The notes beneath the pieces are model-generated. The model was not told the DNA's origin. It did no database searches and saw only the letters and a program-made list of their open reading frames with translations. Below, piece by piece: positions 1-10,092 of a stretch of 45,000 nt of DNA (positions are counted from its first letter, which is position 1; each line of letters starts with the position of its first letter). The position numbers and the translations under genes were made by a program. Source of the DNA: Prorocentrum cordatum (lineage: Eukaryota; Sar; Dinophyceae; Prorocentrales; Prorocentraceae); NCBI GenBank assembly GCA_963575745.1, contig CAUYUJ010001757.1:1-45000 (forward strand), in the 5' to 3' direction.

Positions 1-327
1 GAGCGCGAGACTTCATATGAATATCTACGCTGGGAGTGAGAACTTTGGTCCAGCCGGCCGAGGCGGACAATGTGACAACTTTTGGGTGGTTTTGCAATTT
101 TTTGAAAGATATTTGACAATTCATTTTGAAAAAGCAGATTTTTACTCCGAGCATTGAGATATGAACTTCGTTCCCTGATCAGCTCGGCCATCTAGAGTCA
201 TTTTCAGTACCAGTTCACTTGAAGGAACCGACTTCATGTTGACTCCGAAAAAATCTCAACTTGAAGTTTTTGTAGAAAAGCTCCCAGAAGCTCCCGCTTT
301 GATGCTGAGCTTTCCCACGGATTCAAG
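1..327 (+). repeat. R unit (partial, 5' end outside window)
   Basis: First of about ten copies of an interspersed unit called R here. Recognisable parts in order are GGACAATGTGACAACTTTTG near 67, TTTTGAAAGATATTTGACAA near 98, a GCAGATTTTT block, a CACTTGAAGGAACCGACTTC block and a pyrimidine-rich end that leads directly into hairpin H at 328. Short open frames inside it are not conserved between copies, so I see no gene. Confidence 0.8.
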
Positions 328-384
328 GAGCTCTACGAGGTTCCCGGCGGTGACCAGGTTGACGGTTCACCGCCGGCGCCAGTT
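328..384 (+). repeat. Hairpin H, copy 1
   Basis: Prototype of the H repeat. It reads GAGCTCTACGAGG, then left arm CCGGCGGTGA (344-353), a 13-nt loop CCAGGTTGACGGT and right arm TCACCGCCGG (367-376), ending CGCCAGTT. The arms are perfectly complementary over 10 bp. About 30 whole, split or decayed copies occur in the window. The loop is the insertion site of elements A, B and B'. Confidence 0.9.
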
Positions 385-555
385 AGCTGGAAGCTTAAGA
401 GTAATCCTCGGTAGATCTCTTCGACTAGATGAGCGGCTAAGAGGAATTTCGGGCGCAGGGTGGAGCTAGTTTGGCCGACCCGACCAAAAGAGACATACCT
501 CGTAGAGCTCTTCGACGAGATGAGCTAAGAGAATTCGGGCGCAGGGTGGAGCTAG
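385..555 (+). repeat. M3 modules in tandem
   Basis: Two or three diverged copies of an ~85-bp module: CTCGTAGAGCTCTTCGACGA, GATGAGCTAAGAG, TTCGGGCGCAGGGTGGAGC, TAGTTGGCCGACCC. CTCGTAGAGCTC is the reverse complement of the sequence that precedes each H. Elsewhere M3 lies directly upstream of an R unit, as here. Confidence 0.7.
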
Positions 556-780
556 TTGGCCGACCCGACCAAAAGAGACAATGTGTTAACCTGGGGTCGG
601 TTTTTGAAACTTTGTGCAAGATTTGACAATTCGTTTTCAGAAAACGGATTTTTCTCACATACAGTAAGCTATGGCGCACCTGCTGGTAAAATTTTCAGGG
701 CTCTAGGGGCAATATTACTGTCAAAGGACTTGCAGGAACCGACTTTGCCTGCAGTGCAGTTTGGCAGGTGACGGTGGTTG
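556..780 (+). repeat. Diverged R unit
   Basis: Same order of blocks as R but with AATGTGTTAACCTGGGGTCG and AAACGGATTTTTCTCACATA. It ends near GGAACCGACTTTGCCTGCAG without an H. The subtype matches the minus-strand R at 33800-34085. The small open frames here are not conserved. Confidence 0.6.
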
Positions 781-1190
781 GCTTTACTTAACTCGAGCTG
801 TCAGCAAGCTACAGACCTCTCACGCACACCAGTCGATGCAGAATGATCTGACGCGTCACACTGGAAGCTCGAGAGTTCCTCGAAATGGCTGAGTCAGGAG
901 TTATGCTCGAAATACCGTCTCTATGTATGCGTGTTGCGAACGGTGTTTCGATGATAACTCGAGCTGAGTGCATGCTATGCATGCCAGGTACATTCCAATC
1001 GAAGTAGCGACATGCGAGACATCGAATGGGAGCCTCAAGAGTGCCCAAATTGATTAGAATTTTCAAAATCAATGAAAAATATCGATTTGTACAATTTTTA
1101 ATTTTTTGTGTCGGATGATTTTTTTTCTAATTTATATCGATCTATGGGTGACCTAGAGAGTTCTGGTGCATGTTTGTCGACGCAGAATGG
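781..1190. other. Decayed S-like monomers and AT-rich spacer, no gene
   Basis: The first part carries scraps of the S monomer (TTAACTCGAGCTG, AGCTACAGA, CAGAATGATC). From about 1040 to 1140 the sequence is AT-rich, with runs of T and A. I see no conserved reading frame. Confidence 0.5.
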
Positions 1191-1481
1191 TCTCGCGCGT
1201 CGACCCGACCAGAAAGGACAATGTGACAACTTTTGGGTAGTTTTGCGAATATTTGAAAGATATTTGACATTTTATTTTGAGAAATCAGATTTTTACGCCG
1301 AGCATTGGCATATAAACGTTGTTCTCTGAGCAGCTCAGCTCTCTAGAGCCAGTTTTGGTATTAGTTGACTTCCGGGAACCGACTTCATCTTTACTCAAAA
1401 AATCTCAATTTGACGTTTTTTTTTTAAGAAAAGCTGACAGAAGCTCTCCGCTTCGATCCTAAGCTTTCTTACGGGTACAAG
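1191..1481 (+). repeat. R unit
   Basis: Complete R copy, from GTCGACCCGACCAGAAAGGA to the pyrimidine-rich CTCTCCGCTTCGATC end and the AGG that leads into H. Confidence 0.85.
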
Positions 1482-1539
1482 GAGCTCTACGAGGTTCCCG
1501 GCGGTGACCAGGTTGACGGTTCACCGCCGGCGCCAGTTC
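1482..1539 (+). repeat. Hairpin H, copy 2
   Basis: GTGA/TCAC arm type with a CCAGGTTGACGG loop, terminating the R unit before it. Confidence 0.9.
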
Positions 1540-2830
1540 CGGCGCGCCCCACAGCTAGTTGGCTCGAAAAATCTCGACGGAACTTTTGAGAACTTTTGCT
1601 CGGTTGAAAATTATGTTCTCGAAATTTGAACATTCGTTAGAGCTCTAGTATTTTTCCCCGTGGTATTCGATCTTATTCCCGCTCGCCATCTTGATCTCAG
1701 CTCGATCGGGTAACTTTAAAGGCCAAAAAGCACTCTGGCGGGAACGGCCGTTTCGAGTCGTCTTGATACGCGCTGTCGGTTTTTCGAACATAACTCGAGC
1801 TCTAGGGCAGCTACAGAGCTGGTAAGCACAGCTAATGCATGCAGAATGATCAGGCGCGTTCGCCTGTTGAACCCAGAGGTCTGAACTCGGTCTGCTAGCC
1901 GAGCTGGGTCCGCAAACCTATTCGTATTGTTCGAGTCAACTTGATATGCATTGTCGGTATTTTCCACTTAACTCGAGCTGCAGGCCAGCTATTGTGCTGG
2001 TAAGCACACCTTTCACACTCAGAATAATCAGGCGCGTTGAATTCGCCTAATGAATCCATAGGTCTGAACTCGGTCTGCTAGCTGAGCTAGGTCCGCAAAC
2101 CTATTCGTATTATTCGAGTCAACACGCGTTGTCGGTATTTTCGACTTAACTCGAGCTGCAGGGCAGCTACAGTGCTGGTAAGCACGCCTATCGCAGGCAG
2201 AATGATCAGGCGCGGTCGTCGAATTCATAGGTCTCAACTCGATCTGCTAGCCGACCTAGGTTCGCAAACCCATTCGTATTATTCGAGTCAACTTGATACG
2301 CGCTGTCGGTATTTTCTACTCAACTCGAGCTGTATGGCAGCTGCAGTGCTGGTAAGCGCGCCTGTCGCACTCAGAATATTCAGGCGCGTTCGCCTGTTGA
2401 ATTCATAGGTCTGAACTCGGTCTGCTAGCCGAGCTAGGCCCGCACCCTTATTCGTATTATTCGACTCAACTTGATACGCCTTGTCGGTATTTCCTACTAA
2501 CTGTAGGGCAGTTACAGGTAAGCACGCCTATCGCACCCAGAATAATCAGGCGCGTTCGCCTGTCGAATCCAGAGCTCTGAAGTCGGTCTGCTGCGCGATC
2601 TAGAATCACGAAACTGTTCGTATTCTTCCAGTCATCTTGAGAGCTACTGTCGGCGTTCTGCACTTAGCTCGGGCTGAAGGGGGGCTGCAGGGCGGGTAAT
2701 CAGGACTCGATTCGGAGACATCAGACGCCTCTGTCTGCTGCATTCAGAGGTCCGGACTCGGTCTGATACTCGAATTGGGCTGAAAAACTATTTGTTCTCT
2801 GCAATTTTCTCCGACATTATATGCTGTCAG
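1540..2830 (+). repeat. S block 1 (header plus ~175-bp monomers)
   Basis: The header runs from TCTCGACGGAACTTTTGAG to TTCGATCTTATTCCCGCTCG and GCTCGATCGGGTAACTTT. Monomers follow, each starting near TCGAGTCAACTTGATACGC (starts near 1755, 1939, 2113, 2284, 2461 and 2628, spacing about 170-184 bp). Each monomer carries GGGCAGCTACAGTGCTGG, CAGGCGCGTTCGCCTGTTGA and TCTGAACTCGGTCTGCTAGC. The block closes with a variant monomer ending in TTGTCAGG before H. Confidence 0.85.
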
Positions 2831-2889
2831 GAAGCTCTACGAGTCCCCCGGCGGTAACAAAGGTTGACGGTTTACCGCCGGCGCCCAGT
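2831..2889 (+). repeat. Hairpin H, copy 3
   Basis: GTAA/TTAC arm type with loop CAAAGGTTGACGG. The base after CGCCCAG re-enters an S block mid-sequence (TCTGAACTCGGTTTCATACT), so H interrupts another repeat here. Confidence 0.9.
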
Positions 2890-3023
2890 CTGAACTCGGT
2901 TTCATACTCGAGCTCGATTCGAAAACTGTTCGTTTGTTTTGTTAGAGTCACCTTCAGAGATCTATAATCGCTTGGGCTGAAAAACTAGTTCTCTGAAATT
3001 TTTTCCACATTATATATTGTCAG
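2890..3023 (+). repeat. S block terminal fragment
   Basis: A 134-bp copy of the S terminal segment only, comparable to the ends at 18671-18804 and 19711-19849. Confidence 0.8.
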
Positions 3024-3082
3024 GAAACTCTACGAGTCCCCCGGCGGTAAGAAAGGTTGACGGTTTACCGCCGGCGCCCAGT
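3024..3082 (+). repeat. Hairpin H, copy 4
   Basis: GTAA/TTAC type with loop GAAAGGTTGACGG, preceded by AAACTCTACGAG. Confidence 0.9.
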
Positions 3083-3300
3083 AACTCGTAGAGCTTCCTC
3101 AGCATGTTATTGCTGGAAGCTTCAGAGTAATTCCGGGGGGCTGGAGAGCTAGTGACTCGTAGAGCTTCCCTAAGCTAGTTGCTGGAAGCTTAAGAGTAAT
3201 ACCTCGTAGAGCTTTCCGGTATCGATGAGCTAGAGGAAAATTCCGGCGCGGGGTGGAGCCAGTTCCCGGATAGCTCCTTGGAGAGCTAAGGGTTTCAGAG
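3083..3300 (+). repeat. M2/M3 module cluster
   Basis: Three or four short modules beginning CTCGTAGAGCTTCC and ending GAGCTAGT. M2 contains its own inverted repeat (AGCTTCC ... GGAAGCT). M3 contains AGCTAGAGG and CCGGCGCGGGGTGGAGC. Confidence 0.7.
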
Positions 3301-3481
3301 AAGAAGCCGGAGGTGGGTGGTTAGGGGGACACGGTCCACGATGCCCGTAGGGGCAGTATTGCTATCAAACCACTTGGCGAAACCACCTTTCGATGAAAAC
3401 ATAAGACGTGATGTTTCGAGTTTTCGGGATCTGGCTCCAGACTCTCCCTGCATATGTACCGAAGAGCGCCGGGCGAAAAAA
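3301..3481 (+). repeat. R' variant unit
   Basis: Shares GGCAGTATT.CTATCAAA, ACTTGGCGAAACC and TTTCGAGTTTT blocks with the unit at 16210-16412, and likewise ends at an H of the GAGGACCCC type. No gene seen. Confidence 0.65.
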
Positions 3482-3536
3482 AAGCTCTACGAGGACCCCA
3501 GCGGTACCCTTGTTGACGGTTCACCGCCGGTTCCAT
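3482..3536 (+). repeat. Hairpin H, copy 5 (arm damaged)
   Basis: Left arm is CAGCGGTACC and right arm TTCACCGCCGG, so pairing is broken at the inner end. It ends GGTTCCATT instead of GGCGCCAGT. Confidence 0.7.
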
Positions 3537-3830
3537 TCGCAGCGTGTCCGGGAGGGTGGCTTCCTAGCGTTTCCCAATACGCGTGGCTCAAGGGTGCGCG
3601 AAGCGCTTCGGCCGAGCTGCGGCAGAGCTTCGCCAGTGCTCGCAGGCTCCTAGGCAGAGGTGTCGTGGTAGGTTTCACAGAGCCCCGCGCGTCGTGAAAG
3701 ACGCCCTCGCAGGCGTCTCCTGCGAGGTTTCCAGCGCCCCACGCATCGTTCAAGGCGGCCTGGCAGAGCTCGCCGTGCGGCGCTTTGGAGCGCTCTGCGC
3801 TTCGCGCCTTGCCTCGCAATCCGGGTTTAC
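3537..3830. repeat. GC-rich degenerate repeat following H
   Basis: GC-rich tract with repeated themes such as GCTCCTAGGCAG, GGCGTCTC and GCGCTTCG. It opens with GCAGCGTGTCC just after H, as does the tract at 39872-40170. The overlapping open frames on both strands reflect base composition. Confidence 0.5.
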
Positions 3831-4280
3831 CTCGTAGAGTTCTTTGGCATCGATGAGCTAACGGAATTCGGGCGCAGGTGGGGCTAGTAACTCGTAAAGC
3901 TTACTTTAGCTAGTTATAGCTGCAAGCTTAGAGTGACTCGTAAGCTTCCTAAGCTAGTTGCTAAGCTTAAGAGTAATTCCGTCGGTTGAAAAATAACTCG
4001 TAGAGCTTCCCTTAGCTAGTTATAGCTGGAAGCCAAGAGTAATACCTCGTAGAGCTAGAGGAATTCTGGCGCGGGGTGGAGCTAGTACCTCGTAGAGCTC
4101 TCATGGTTTGAGAGATAGAGGAATAACTCTTAGAGCTTCCCTTAGCTAGTTATAGCTGGAAGCTAAGGGTAATTCCGGCGCGCCGGAGAGCTAGTTGGCT
4201 CGAAAAAAAAGAACTGAACTTACCTCGTAGAGCTCTTCGGCATCGATGAGCTAGAGGAATTCCGGCGCGGGGTGGAGCTA
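3831..4280 (+). repeat. M2/M3 cluster containing the left part of an S header
   Basis: At least six modules starting CTCGTAGAG. At 4190-4218 a fragment of the S header (GGCTCGAAAAAAAAGAACTG) appears; its continuation resumes only after the H at 4562-4611. Confidence 0.7.
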
Positions 4281-4561
4281 GTTGGTCGACCCGGCCAGAA
4301 AGGACAAAGTGTTAACTTTTGGGTGGTTTTGCAATTTTTTGAAAGATATTTGACAATTCATTTCGAGAAGGCAGATTTTTCGCACCTGTAAACAACTATG
4401 AGGGCCTCTCTGTCTTAGTATGAGCTCTGTAGGCGCACTTCTACTGTAACACTTGGCGGAACCATCTTCATGTCGACACGAAAAAAATCAATTTTTCTTT
4501 TTTTCGAGAAATGCTTCTGGAAGCTCTCTCTTTTGACTGCGAGCACTCTTGCGCATGAAAT
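4281..4561 (+). repeat. R unit
   Basis: Complete R copy, from GGTCGACCCGGCCAGAAAGG to GCGCATGAAATG before H. Together with the M3 upstream and the H downstream it interrupts the header of S block 2. Confidence 0.85.
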
Positions 4562-4611
4562 GAGCTCTACGAGGCAGTGACCAGGTTGACGGTTCACCGC
4601 CGGCGCCAGTT
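4562..4611 (+). repeat. Hairpin H, copy 6 (left arm deleted)
   Basis: GAGCTCTACGAGG is followed directly by CAGTGACCAGG, so the TTCCCGGCGG part of the left arm is missing while the right arm is intact. Confidence 0.85.
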
Positions 4612-5661
4612 TGACGACTTTTGGTCGGTTGAAAATTATGTTCTCGAAATTTGACAATTCGTTAGAGCTCTAGTATTTTTTCCTGTGATATTCGATCTTA
4701 TTCCCGCTCGCCATCTTGATGTCAGCTCGATCGGGTAACTTTCAAGGTCAAAAAGCACACTGGCGGGAACGGCTGTTTCGAGTCATCTTGATACGCGCTG
4801 TCGGTATTTTGTACTTAACTCGAGCTTCAGGACAGCTACAGAGCTCGTAAGCACAGCTATCGCACTCAGAATCATCAGGCGCGTTCGCCTGTTGAATCCA
4901 GAGGTCTGAACTCGGTCTGCTAGTCGAGCTAGGTCCGCAAACCTATTCGTATTATTCGAGTCAACTGAATACGCATTGTCGGTATTTTCTACTTAACTCG
5001 AGCTGTAGGGCAGCTACAGTGCTGGTAAGCGCATCTATCGCACTCAGAATCATCAGGCGCGTCCGTGTTCAATCCATAGGTCTGAACTCGATCTGCTTGC
5101 CGAGCTAGGCCCGCAAACCTATTCGTATTATCGGTCAACTTGAACTCGGTCTGCTAGCAGCTATAGTGCTGATGAGCTAGGAATCCGGCGTGTTCGCCGG
5201 TTCAATCCTAGGTCTGATTCTGTATTATTCGAGTCAACTCGATACGCGTGGTGGGTATTTTGTACTCAATTCGAGCTGCAGGGCAGCTACAGTGCTGGTA
5301 AGCACACCTATCGTGCTCAAAATCATCAGGCGCGTTCGTCTCTTGACTCCAGAGTTCTGAACTCGGTCTGCTAGCCAAGCTAGGTTCGCAAATCTATTCG
5401 TATTATTCGAGTCATCTTGACAAATGCTCTCGGTATTATCTGTACTTAACTCGAGCTGTAGGCAGCTACAGAGCCTACAGACAGAGAAATCGATTGAGAA
5501 TTATCGGGCGTGTTTGTCTGTTGTATCGAGAGCTCTGAACTCGGCCTGCTGCCCGAGCTAGGTTCGGGAAACAATTCGTATTGTCCGAATCATCGTGAAA
5601 AGTGCTCTGAATTTCTGCATGTTGGTAGGTGCTCTCGGTTTCCTGAACTTAAGTGGAGCTT
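4612..5661 (+). repeat. S block 2
   Basis: Header (ATTCGATCTTATTCCCGCTC near 4689) followed by monomers starting near 4780, 4958, 5230, 5408 and 5585. One unit around 5130-5230 is internally shortened. Confidence 0.85.
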
Positions 5662-5722
5662 GGAAGCTCTACGAGTTCCCCGGCGGTAACCAAGGTTGAC
5701 GGTTTACCGCCGGCGCCCAGTT
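5662..5722 (+). repeat. Hairpin H, copy 7
   Basis: GTAA/TTAC type with loop CCAAGGTTGACGG, the same loop sequence that flanks element B. Confidence 0.9.
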
Positions 5723-6018
5723 CGGCAACAGGGTGGAGCTAGTTGGCGAAATTCCGACAAGAGACACAATCATACCATCCGCGGCCTGGCTCAGCCGATT
5801 TTCAAGCTCTAACCATTCGTTTGGACTGATAATTACGCAGAACGAAGCTTTGTCCTACAGAAGTTGCCTCTCAAATTCTCAGCTCATTCCGCCGAGAAAT
5901 TCTCCTCAGCGAAGCCAGAAACCAGACTTCAGATAACCATAAAAAATTGAAAAATTAAAGATTCAAGCACTTCTATTGCGAAGTGCTCTGCTTCGATTAT
6001 GGGCGCTCTTAAGGGAAA
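5723..6018 (+). repeat. M3 remnant and diverged R-like unit
   Basis: Begins with an M3 remnant (CAGGGTGGAGCTAGTTGG). The middle (5760-5950) is not repeated elsewhere in the window as far as I can see. The last ~60 bp match the R end at 32110-32181 (GAAGTGCTCTGCTTCGATT). A 67-codon frame at 5733 has no recognisable motif. Confidence 0.5.
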
Positions 6019-6075
6019 GGAGCTCTACGAGGTTCCCGGCGGTGACCAGGTCGACGGTTCACCGCCGGCGCCAGT
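6019..6075 (+). repeat. Hairpin H, copy 8
   Basis: GTGA/TCAC type; the loop reads CCAGGTCGACGG, one change from the usual GGTTGACGG. Confidence 0.9.
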
Positions 6076-6357
6076 TGGCCCACCCGGCCAGAACGGACAA
6101 AGTGATAACTTTTGGGTGGTTTTGCAATTTTTTTGAAAGATATTTGACAATTCATTTTGAGAAAGCAGATTTTTCGCACCTGTAAACGACTATGACGGTC
6201 TCTCTCTCTTAGTATGAGCTCCGTAGGCGCAATTTTACTATCGAAACACTTGGAGGAACCATCTTTACGTCGACGCGAAAAAATCGATTTTCCCCGTTTT
6301 CGAGAAATTCTTCCAGAAGCTCTCTCTTTCGAATCTGAAGAATCTTAGGCGTGAAAG
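6076..6357 (+). repeat. R unit
   Basis: Complete R copy; it ends GGCGTGAAAG before the next H. Confidence 0.85.
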
Positions 6358-6414
6358 GAGCTCTACGAGGTTCCCGGCGGTGACTAGGTTGACGGTTCAC
6401 CGCCGGCGCCAGTT
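6358..6414 (+). repeat. Hairpin H, copy 9
   Basis: GTGA/TCAC type with loop CTAGGTTGACGGT. Confidence 0.9.
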
Positions 6415-7366
6415 CCGGCGCGCTGGAGAGCTAGTTGGCAAGAAAAATCTCGACGGAACTTTTGATGACTTTTGCTCGGTTGAAAATTTCGTTCTCGAAA
6501 TTTGACAATTCGTTAGAGCTCTAGTATTTTTTCCCGTGATATTCGATCTTATTCCCGCTCGCCATCTTGATGTCAGCTCGATCGGTTAACTTTGAAGGCC
6601 AAAAAGCACTCTGGCGGGATCGACCGTTTCGAGTCATCTTGATATGCGCTGACGGTTTTCTCAACATAACTCGAGCTCTAGGGCAGCTACAGAGCTGGTA
6701 AGCACAGCTATTGCACTCAGAATGATCAGGCGCGTTCGCCTGTTGAACCCAGAGGTCTGAACTCGGTCTGCTAGCCGAGGTAGGTCCGCACACCTATTCG
6801 TATTATTCGAGTGAACTTGATACGCGTTGTCGGTATTTTCTACTTAACTCGAGCTGTAGGACAGCTACAGTGCTGGTAAGCACTCCTATCGCACCCAGAA
6901 TGATCAGACGCGTTCGCCTCTTGAATCCATAGGTCTAAACTCGGTCTGCTAGCCGAGCTAGGTCCGCAAACCTATTCGTATTATTCGAGTCAACTTGATT
7001 CGTGTTGTCGGTATTTTCTACTAACTCGAGCTCTAGGGCAGCTACAGTGCTGGTGAACACACCTACCGCACTCAGAATCATCACGCGCGTTCGCCTGTTG
7101 AATCCAGAGCTCTGAACTCGGTCTGTTGCGCGATCCAGAATCACGAAACTGTTCGTATTCTTCCAGTCATCTTGAGAGCTACTCTTGGCGTTCTGCACTT
7201 AATTCGGGCTGTAGGGAGGCTGCAGGGCGGGTAATCGCAGGAATCGATTCGGAGACATCAGACGCGTCCGTCGGTCGCATTCAGAGGTCTGAACTCGGTC
7301 TGATACTCGAGTTGGGCTGAAAAACTATTCGTTCTCTGCAATTTTTTCCGACAGTATATGTTGTCA
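6415..7366 (+). repeat. S block 3
   Basis: Header preceded by TTCCGGCGCGCTGGAGAGC; monomers start near 6629, 6806, 6986 and 7160, then the terminal segment. Confidence 0.85.
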
Positions 7367-7425
7367 GGAAGCTCTACGAGTCCCCGGCGGTAACAAAGGT
7401 TAACGGTTTACCGCCGGCGCCCAGT
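7367..7425 (+). repeat. Hairpin H, copy 10
   Basis: GTAA/TTAC type; the loop has GGTTAACGG. The sequence after CCCAG enters the S header mid-way (TTTGTTCTCGAAATTTGACC). Confidence 0.9.
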
Positions 7426-8193
7426 TTGTTCTCGAAATTTGACCATTCGTTAGAGCTCTAGTATTTCTTCCCGTAATATTCGATCTTATTCCCGCTCGCC
7501 ATCTTGATCTCAGCTCGACCGGGTAACTTTGAAGGCCAAAAGCACTCTGACGGGATCGGCTGTTTCGATCTTTTATGGAGATAACTTGAGCTCTAGGACA
7601 GCTACAGAGCTGGTAAGCACAGCTAATGCATGCAGAATGCTCAGGCGCGTTCGCCTGTTGAAACCAGAGGTCTGAACTGGTCTGTGAGCCGAGCTAGGTC
7701 CGCAAGCCTGTATTGTTCGAGTTATCTTGACAGAAACTTTCGGTTTTGAGTTTTGCTACAGAGCTGATACTTACAGAAACTGATTCAGAATCGTCAGTTG
7801 CGTTGTCTGTCGATCTTCAGCTCGATCTAGAATCGCGAAATTATTCGTATTGGTCGAGCTATCGTGAGAAGTACTCTCGACTTCACTCAACTTGCGCTGA
7901 GATGGGCTACAGTGCTGGTTGTCATATGAATCGATTTAAAGAGATCATGCGCGTCCGCCTGTCGAACCAGAGCTCGGTACTCGGTCTGCTGCCCGAACTA
8001 GGTTTGCGAAACTATTGAGTTGTTCGAGTCATCCTGAGAGATGCTCTCGGTTTTCTGCACTGACCTCGGGCTGTAGGGAGTCAATTCGCAGACATCAAAC
8101 GCGTCCGCTTGTCGCATTCAGAGGTCAAACAATATTCACTATGAGTCAGAATTTTGGTAGGTGCTGTCGGTTTTCTTAACTTAAGTCGAGCTT
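7426..8193 (+). repeat. S block 4 (short)
   Basis: Header truncated at its left by H. About three monomers, then the alternative terminus CTTAACTTAAGTCGAGCTTG shared with S blocks 2 and 6. Confidence 0.85.
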
Positions 8194-8253
8194 GGAAGCT
8201 CCACGAGTTCCCCGGCGGTAACCAAGGTTGACGGTTTACCGCCGGCGCCCAGT
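8194..8253 (+). repeat. Hairpin H, copy 11
   Basis: GTAA/TTAC type with a CCAAGG loop; the leader reads CTCCACGAG. Confidence 0.9.
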
Positions 8254-9174
8254 AATTCCGGCGCTGGAGAGCTATTTGGTTCGGAAAAAAGAACTGAACT
8301 TTTCACGGTTCAAAGTTTTATTCTGGAAGTTGGATCATTCGTTAGAGCTCCAGTATTTTTTGCCGTGAGATTCGATCTTATTCCCGCTCGCCGTCTCGAT
8401 CTCAGCTCGATCGGGTATCTTTTACTGTCAAAAAGCACACTGGCGGGATCGGCCGTTTCGAGTCATCTTCATACGCGTTGTCGGCATTTTGTCCTTGAGC
8501 TGTAGGACAGCTACAGAGCTGGTCAGCACACCTATCGCCATTCAGAATCATTAGGCGCGTTCGCCTGTTGAATCCAGAGGTTTGAACTCGGTTTGCTAGC
8601 CGAGCTAGGTTCGCAAACCTATTCGTATGATTCAAGTCATCTTGATTCGTACTGTCGGCATTCTGAACTTAACTCGAGATATAGCACAGCTACAGAGCTG
8701 GTAAGCACGCCTCATCGACTCAGAATTATCAGGCGCGTTCGGCTGTTCCAACCAGAGGTCTGAACTCGGTCTGCAAACGTATTCGTATTATTCGAGTCAT
8801 CTTGACGGACGCTCTCGGTTTTCTGTACTTAACTCGAGCTATAGGACAGCTACAGGGCTGATAGTTACAGCAACCGGTTCAGAATCATCAGTCGCGTTTG
8901 TCTGTCGAATCCAGAGCTCTGAACTCGGTCTGCTGCGCGATCCAGAATCACGAAACTGTTCGTATTCTTCCAGTCATCTTGAGAGCTACTGTCGGCGTTC
9001 TGCACTTAACTCGGGCTGTAGAGAGGCTGCAGGGCGGGTAATCACAGGAATCGATTCGGAGACATCAGACGCTTCCTTCTGTCGCATTCAGAGGTCTGAC
9101 CTCGGCCTGATACTCGAGTTGGGCTGAAAAACTACTCGTTCTCTGCAATTTTTTTCGACATTATATGTTGTCAG
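8254..9174 (+). repeat. S block 5
   Basis: Header then monomers near 8459, 8635, 8800 and 8976, and the usual terminal segment. Confidence 0.85.
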
Positions 9175-9232
9175 GAAGCTCTACGAGTTCCCGGCGGTAA
9201 CAAAGGTTGACGGTTTACCGCCGGCGCCCAGT
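9175..9232 (+). repeat. Hairpin H, copy 12
   Basis: GTAA/TTAC type with a CAAAGG loop. Confidence 0.9.
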
Positions 9233-9615
9233 TGGCCGACCCGGCCCCGACGGACAATGTGCGAACTTTGGGTCGGTTGGACGAACTTTGTGAGAGATTT
9301 GAACATACCTCGTCTTCGGCATCGATGAGCTAGAGGGCCAACCCGGCCCGGGCGGACAATGTGGTAACCTGGGGTCGGTTTTTGGAAGATAGCGAGATAG
9401 TTTGAAATTCGTTTTGCAAATTTGAATTTTTATTCTATGCAGTGAATCATGGCGCTTTTGATGGTGCAATCCTTAGGGCTCTAGCTACATTATATCGATC
9501 GAAAGACTGCGGGGAACCAGTATTCTGTACGACCGAACATAAGATGTCTCTATTTTTGAGACTGGTATTGAGAAGCGTTTTTCTGCTGTGATCTCGAATC
9601 TCACTTCTCTATTCA
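9233..9615 (+). repeat. R-like unit with M3 remnants
   Basis: Two GGCC(G/A)ACCCGGCCC starts separated by an M3 fragment (CGTCTTCGGCATCGATGAGC), then R blocks. It ends at the H that carries element A. Confidence 0.65.
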
Positions 9616-9648
9616 GAGCTCTACGAGGGTCTCGGCGGTAACCTGGTT
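9616..9648 (+). repeat. Hairpin H, copy 13, left half (target of element A)
   Basis: GAGCTCTACGAGG, GTCTCGGCGGTAA, then CCTGGTT, at which point element A begins. The matching right half is at 16178-16209. CCTGGTT (9642-9648) recurs at 16178-16184 as the target-site duplication, or up to AACCTGGTTG if flanking identical bases are counted. Confidence 0.9.
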
Positions 9649-9740
9649 GCCTCCCTCCTCAGGGGTCTGGCGGCTGGGGGCTCCCGCTGGGCCCTCGTCT
9701 CGAGCGGCATTGTGCCGTGCTGTTTTCTTGGTTCCCATTA

Positions 9741-9931
9741 ACGTACGCGCTACTGCAGAGTGTATTTTGCCTGAGTACCGTACACACTCATTCTGTGTTC
9801 GATTCAGATTCTCGTACGCGTGCTGCAGAGTGTCTTTTGCCTGTGGACCGTACACACTCATTCTTTGTTCGATTCAGATTCTCGTACGCGTGCTGCAGAG
9901 TGTCATTTGCCTGAGTACCGTACACACTCTT
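9741..9931 (+). repeat. 70-bp tandem monomers in the 5' UTR of element A
   Basis: CTGCAGAGTGT recurs at 9753, 9823 and 9893, a period of exactly 70 bp over about 2.7 copies. Each unit contains TACCGTACACACTCATTCT or a close variant and TTCGATTCAGATTCTCGTAC. Tandem 5' monomers act as promoters in some LINEs (mouse L1, for example). A promoter role here is inference. Confidence 0.85.
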
Positions 9932-10092
9932 TGGAGGTCGAGTTTGCAAAGACGGCGTGGAATACTCAGAGAAGTCCCTCGTGGGAGAGTAGAAAGCTAC
10001 CCCCCAGTGTGCTATCAGAGTCAGCTGTAGGTGAGTTCCACAGTATCGACGGAGACAGTGCTCTATCTTCCCTTGATTTCCCAGATCTCAGG

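Noticed and set aside
328-384. Hairpin H as a GT-AG intron (GAG then GTTCCC ... GCCAG then TT)
   Set aside because: Only the GTGA subtype starts with GT after GAG; most copies read GAGTCCCC, GAGTTCCC or GAGGACCC, and the flanks are not coding. The larger M3-R-H unit is the better introner candidate.
3582-3591. SL fragment TGGCTCAAG
   Set aside because: A 9-nt match inside a GC-rich repeat; the same 9-mer also occurs by chance in coding sequence near 29630.
3083-4280. M2/M3 and H as Helitron 3' ends (hairpin followed by CTAGT)
   Set aside because: CTAGT does follow a palindrome in some modules, but there is no matching 5' TC end and no A/T insertion site, and one unit has a 4-bp flank duplication.
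328-9232. CRISPR-like array of palindromic repeats
   Set aside because: Spacing is irregular (0.1-1.3 kb), the 'spacers' are themselves repeats, and the genome is eukaryotic.
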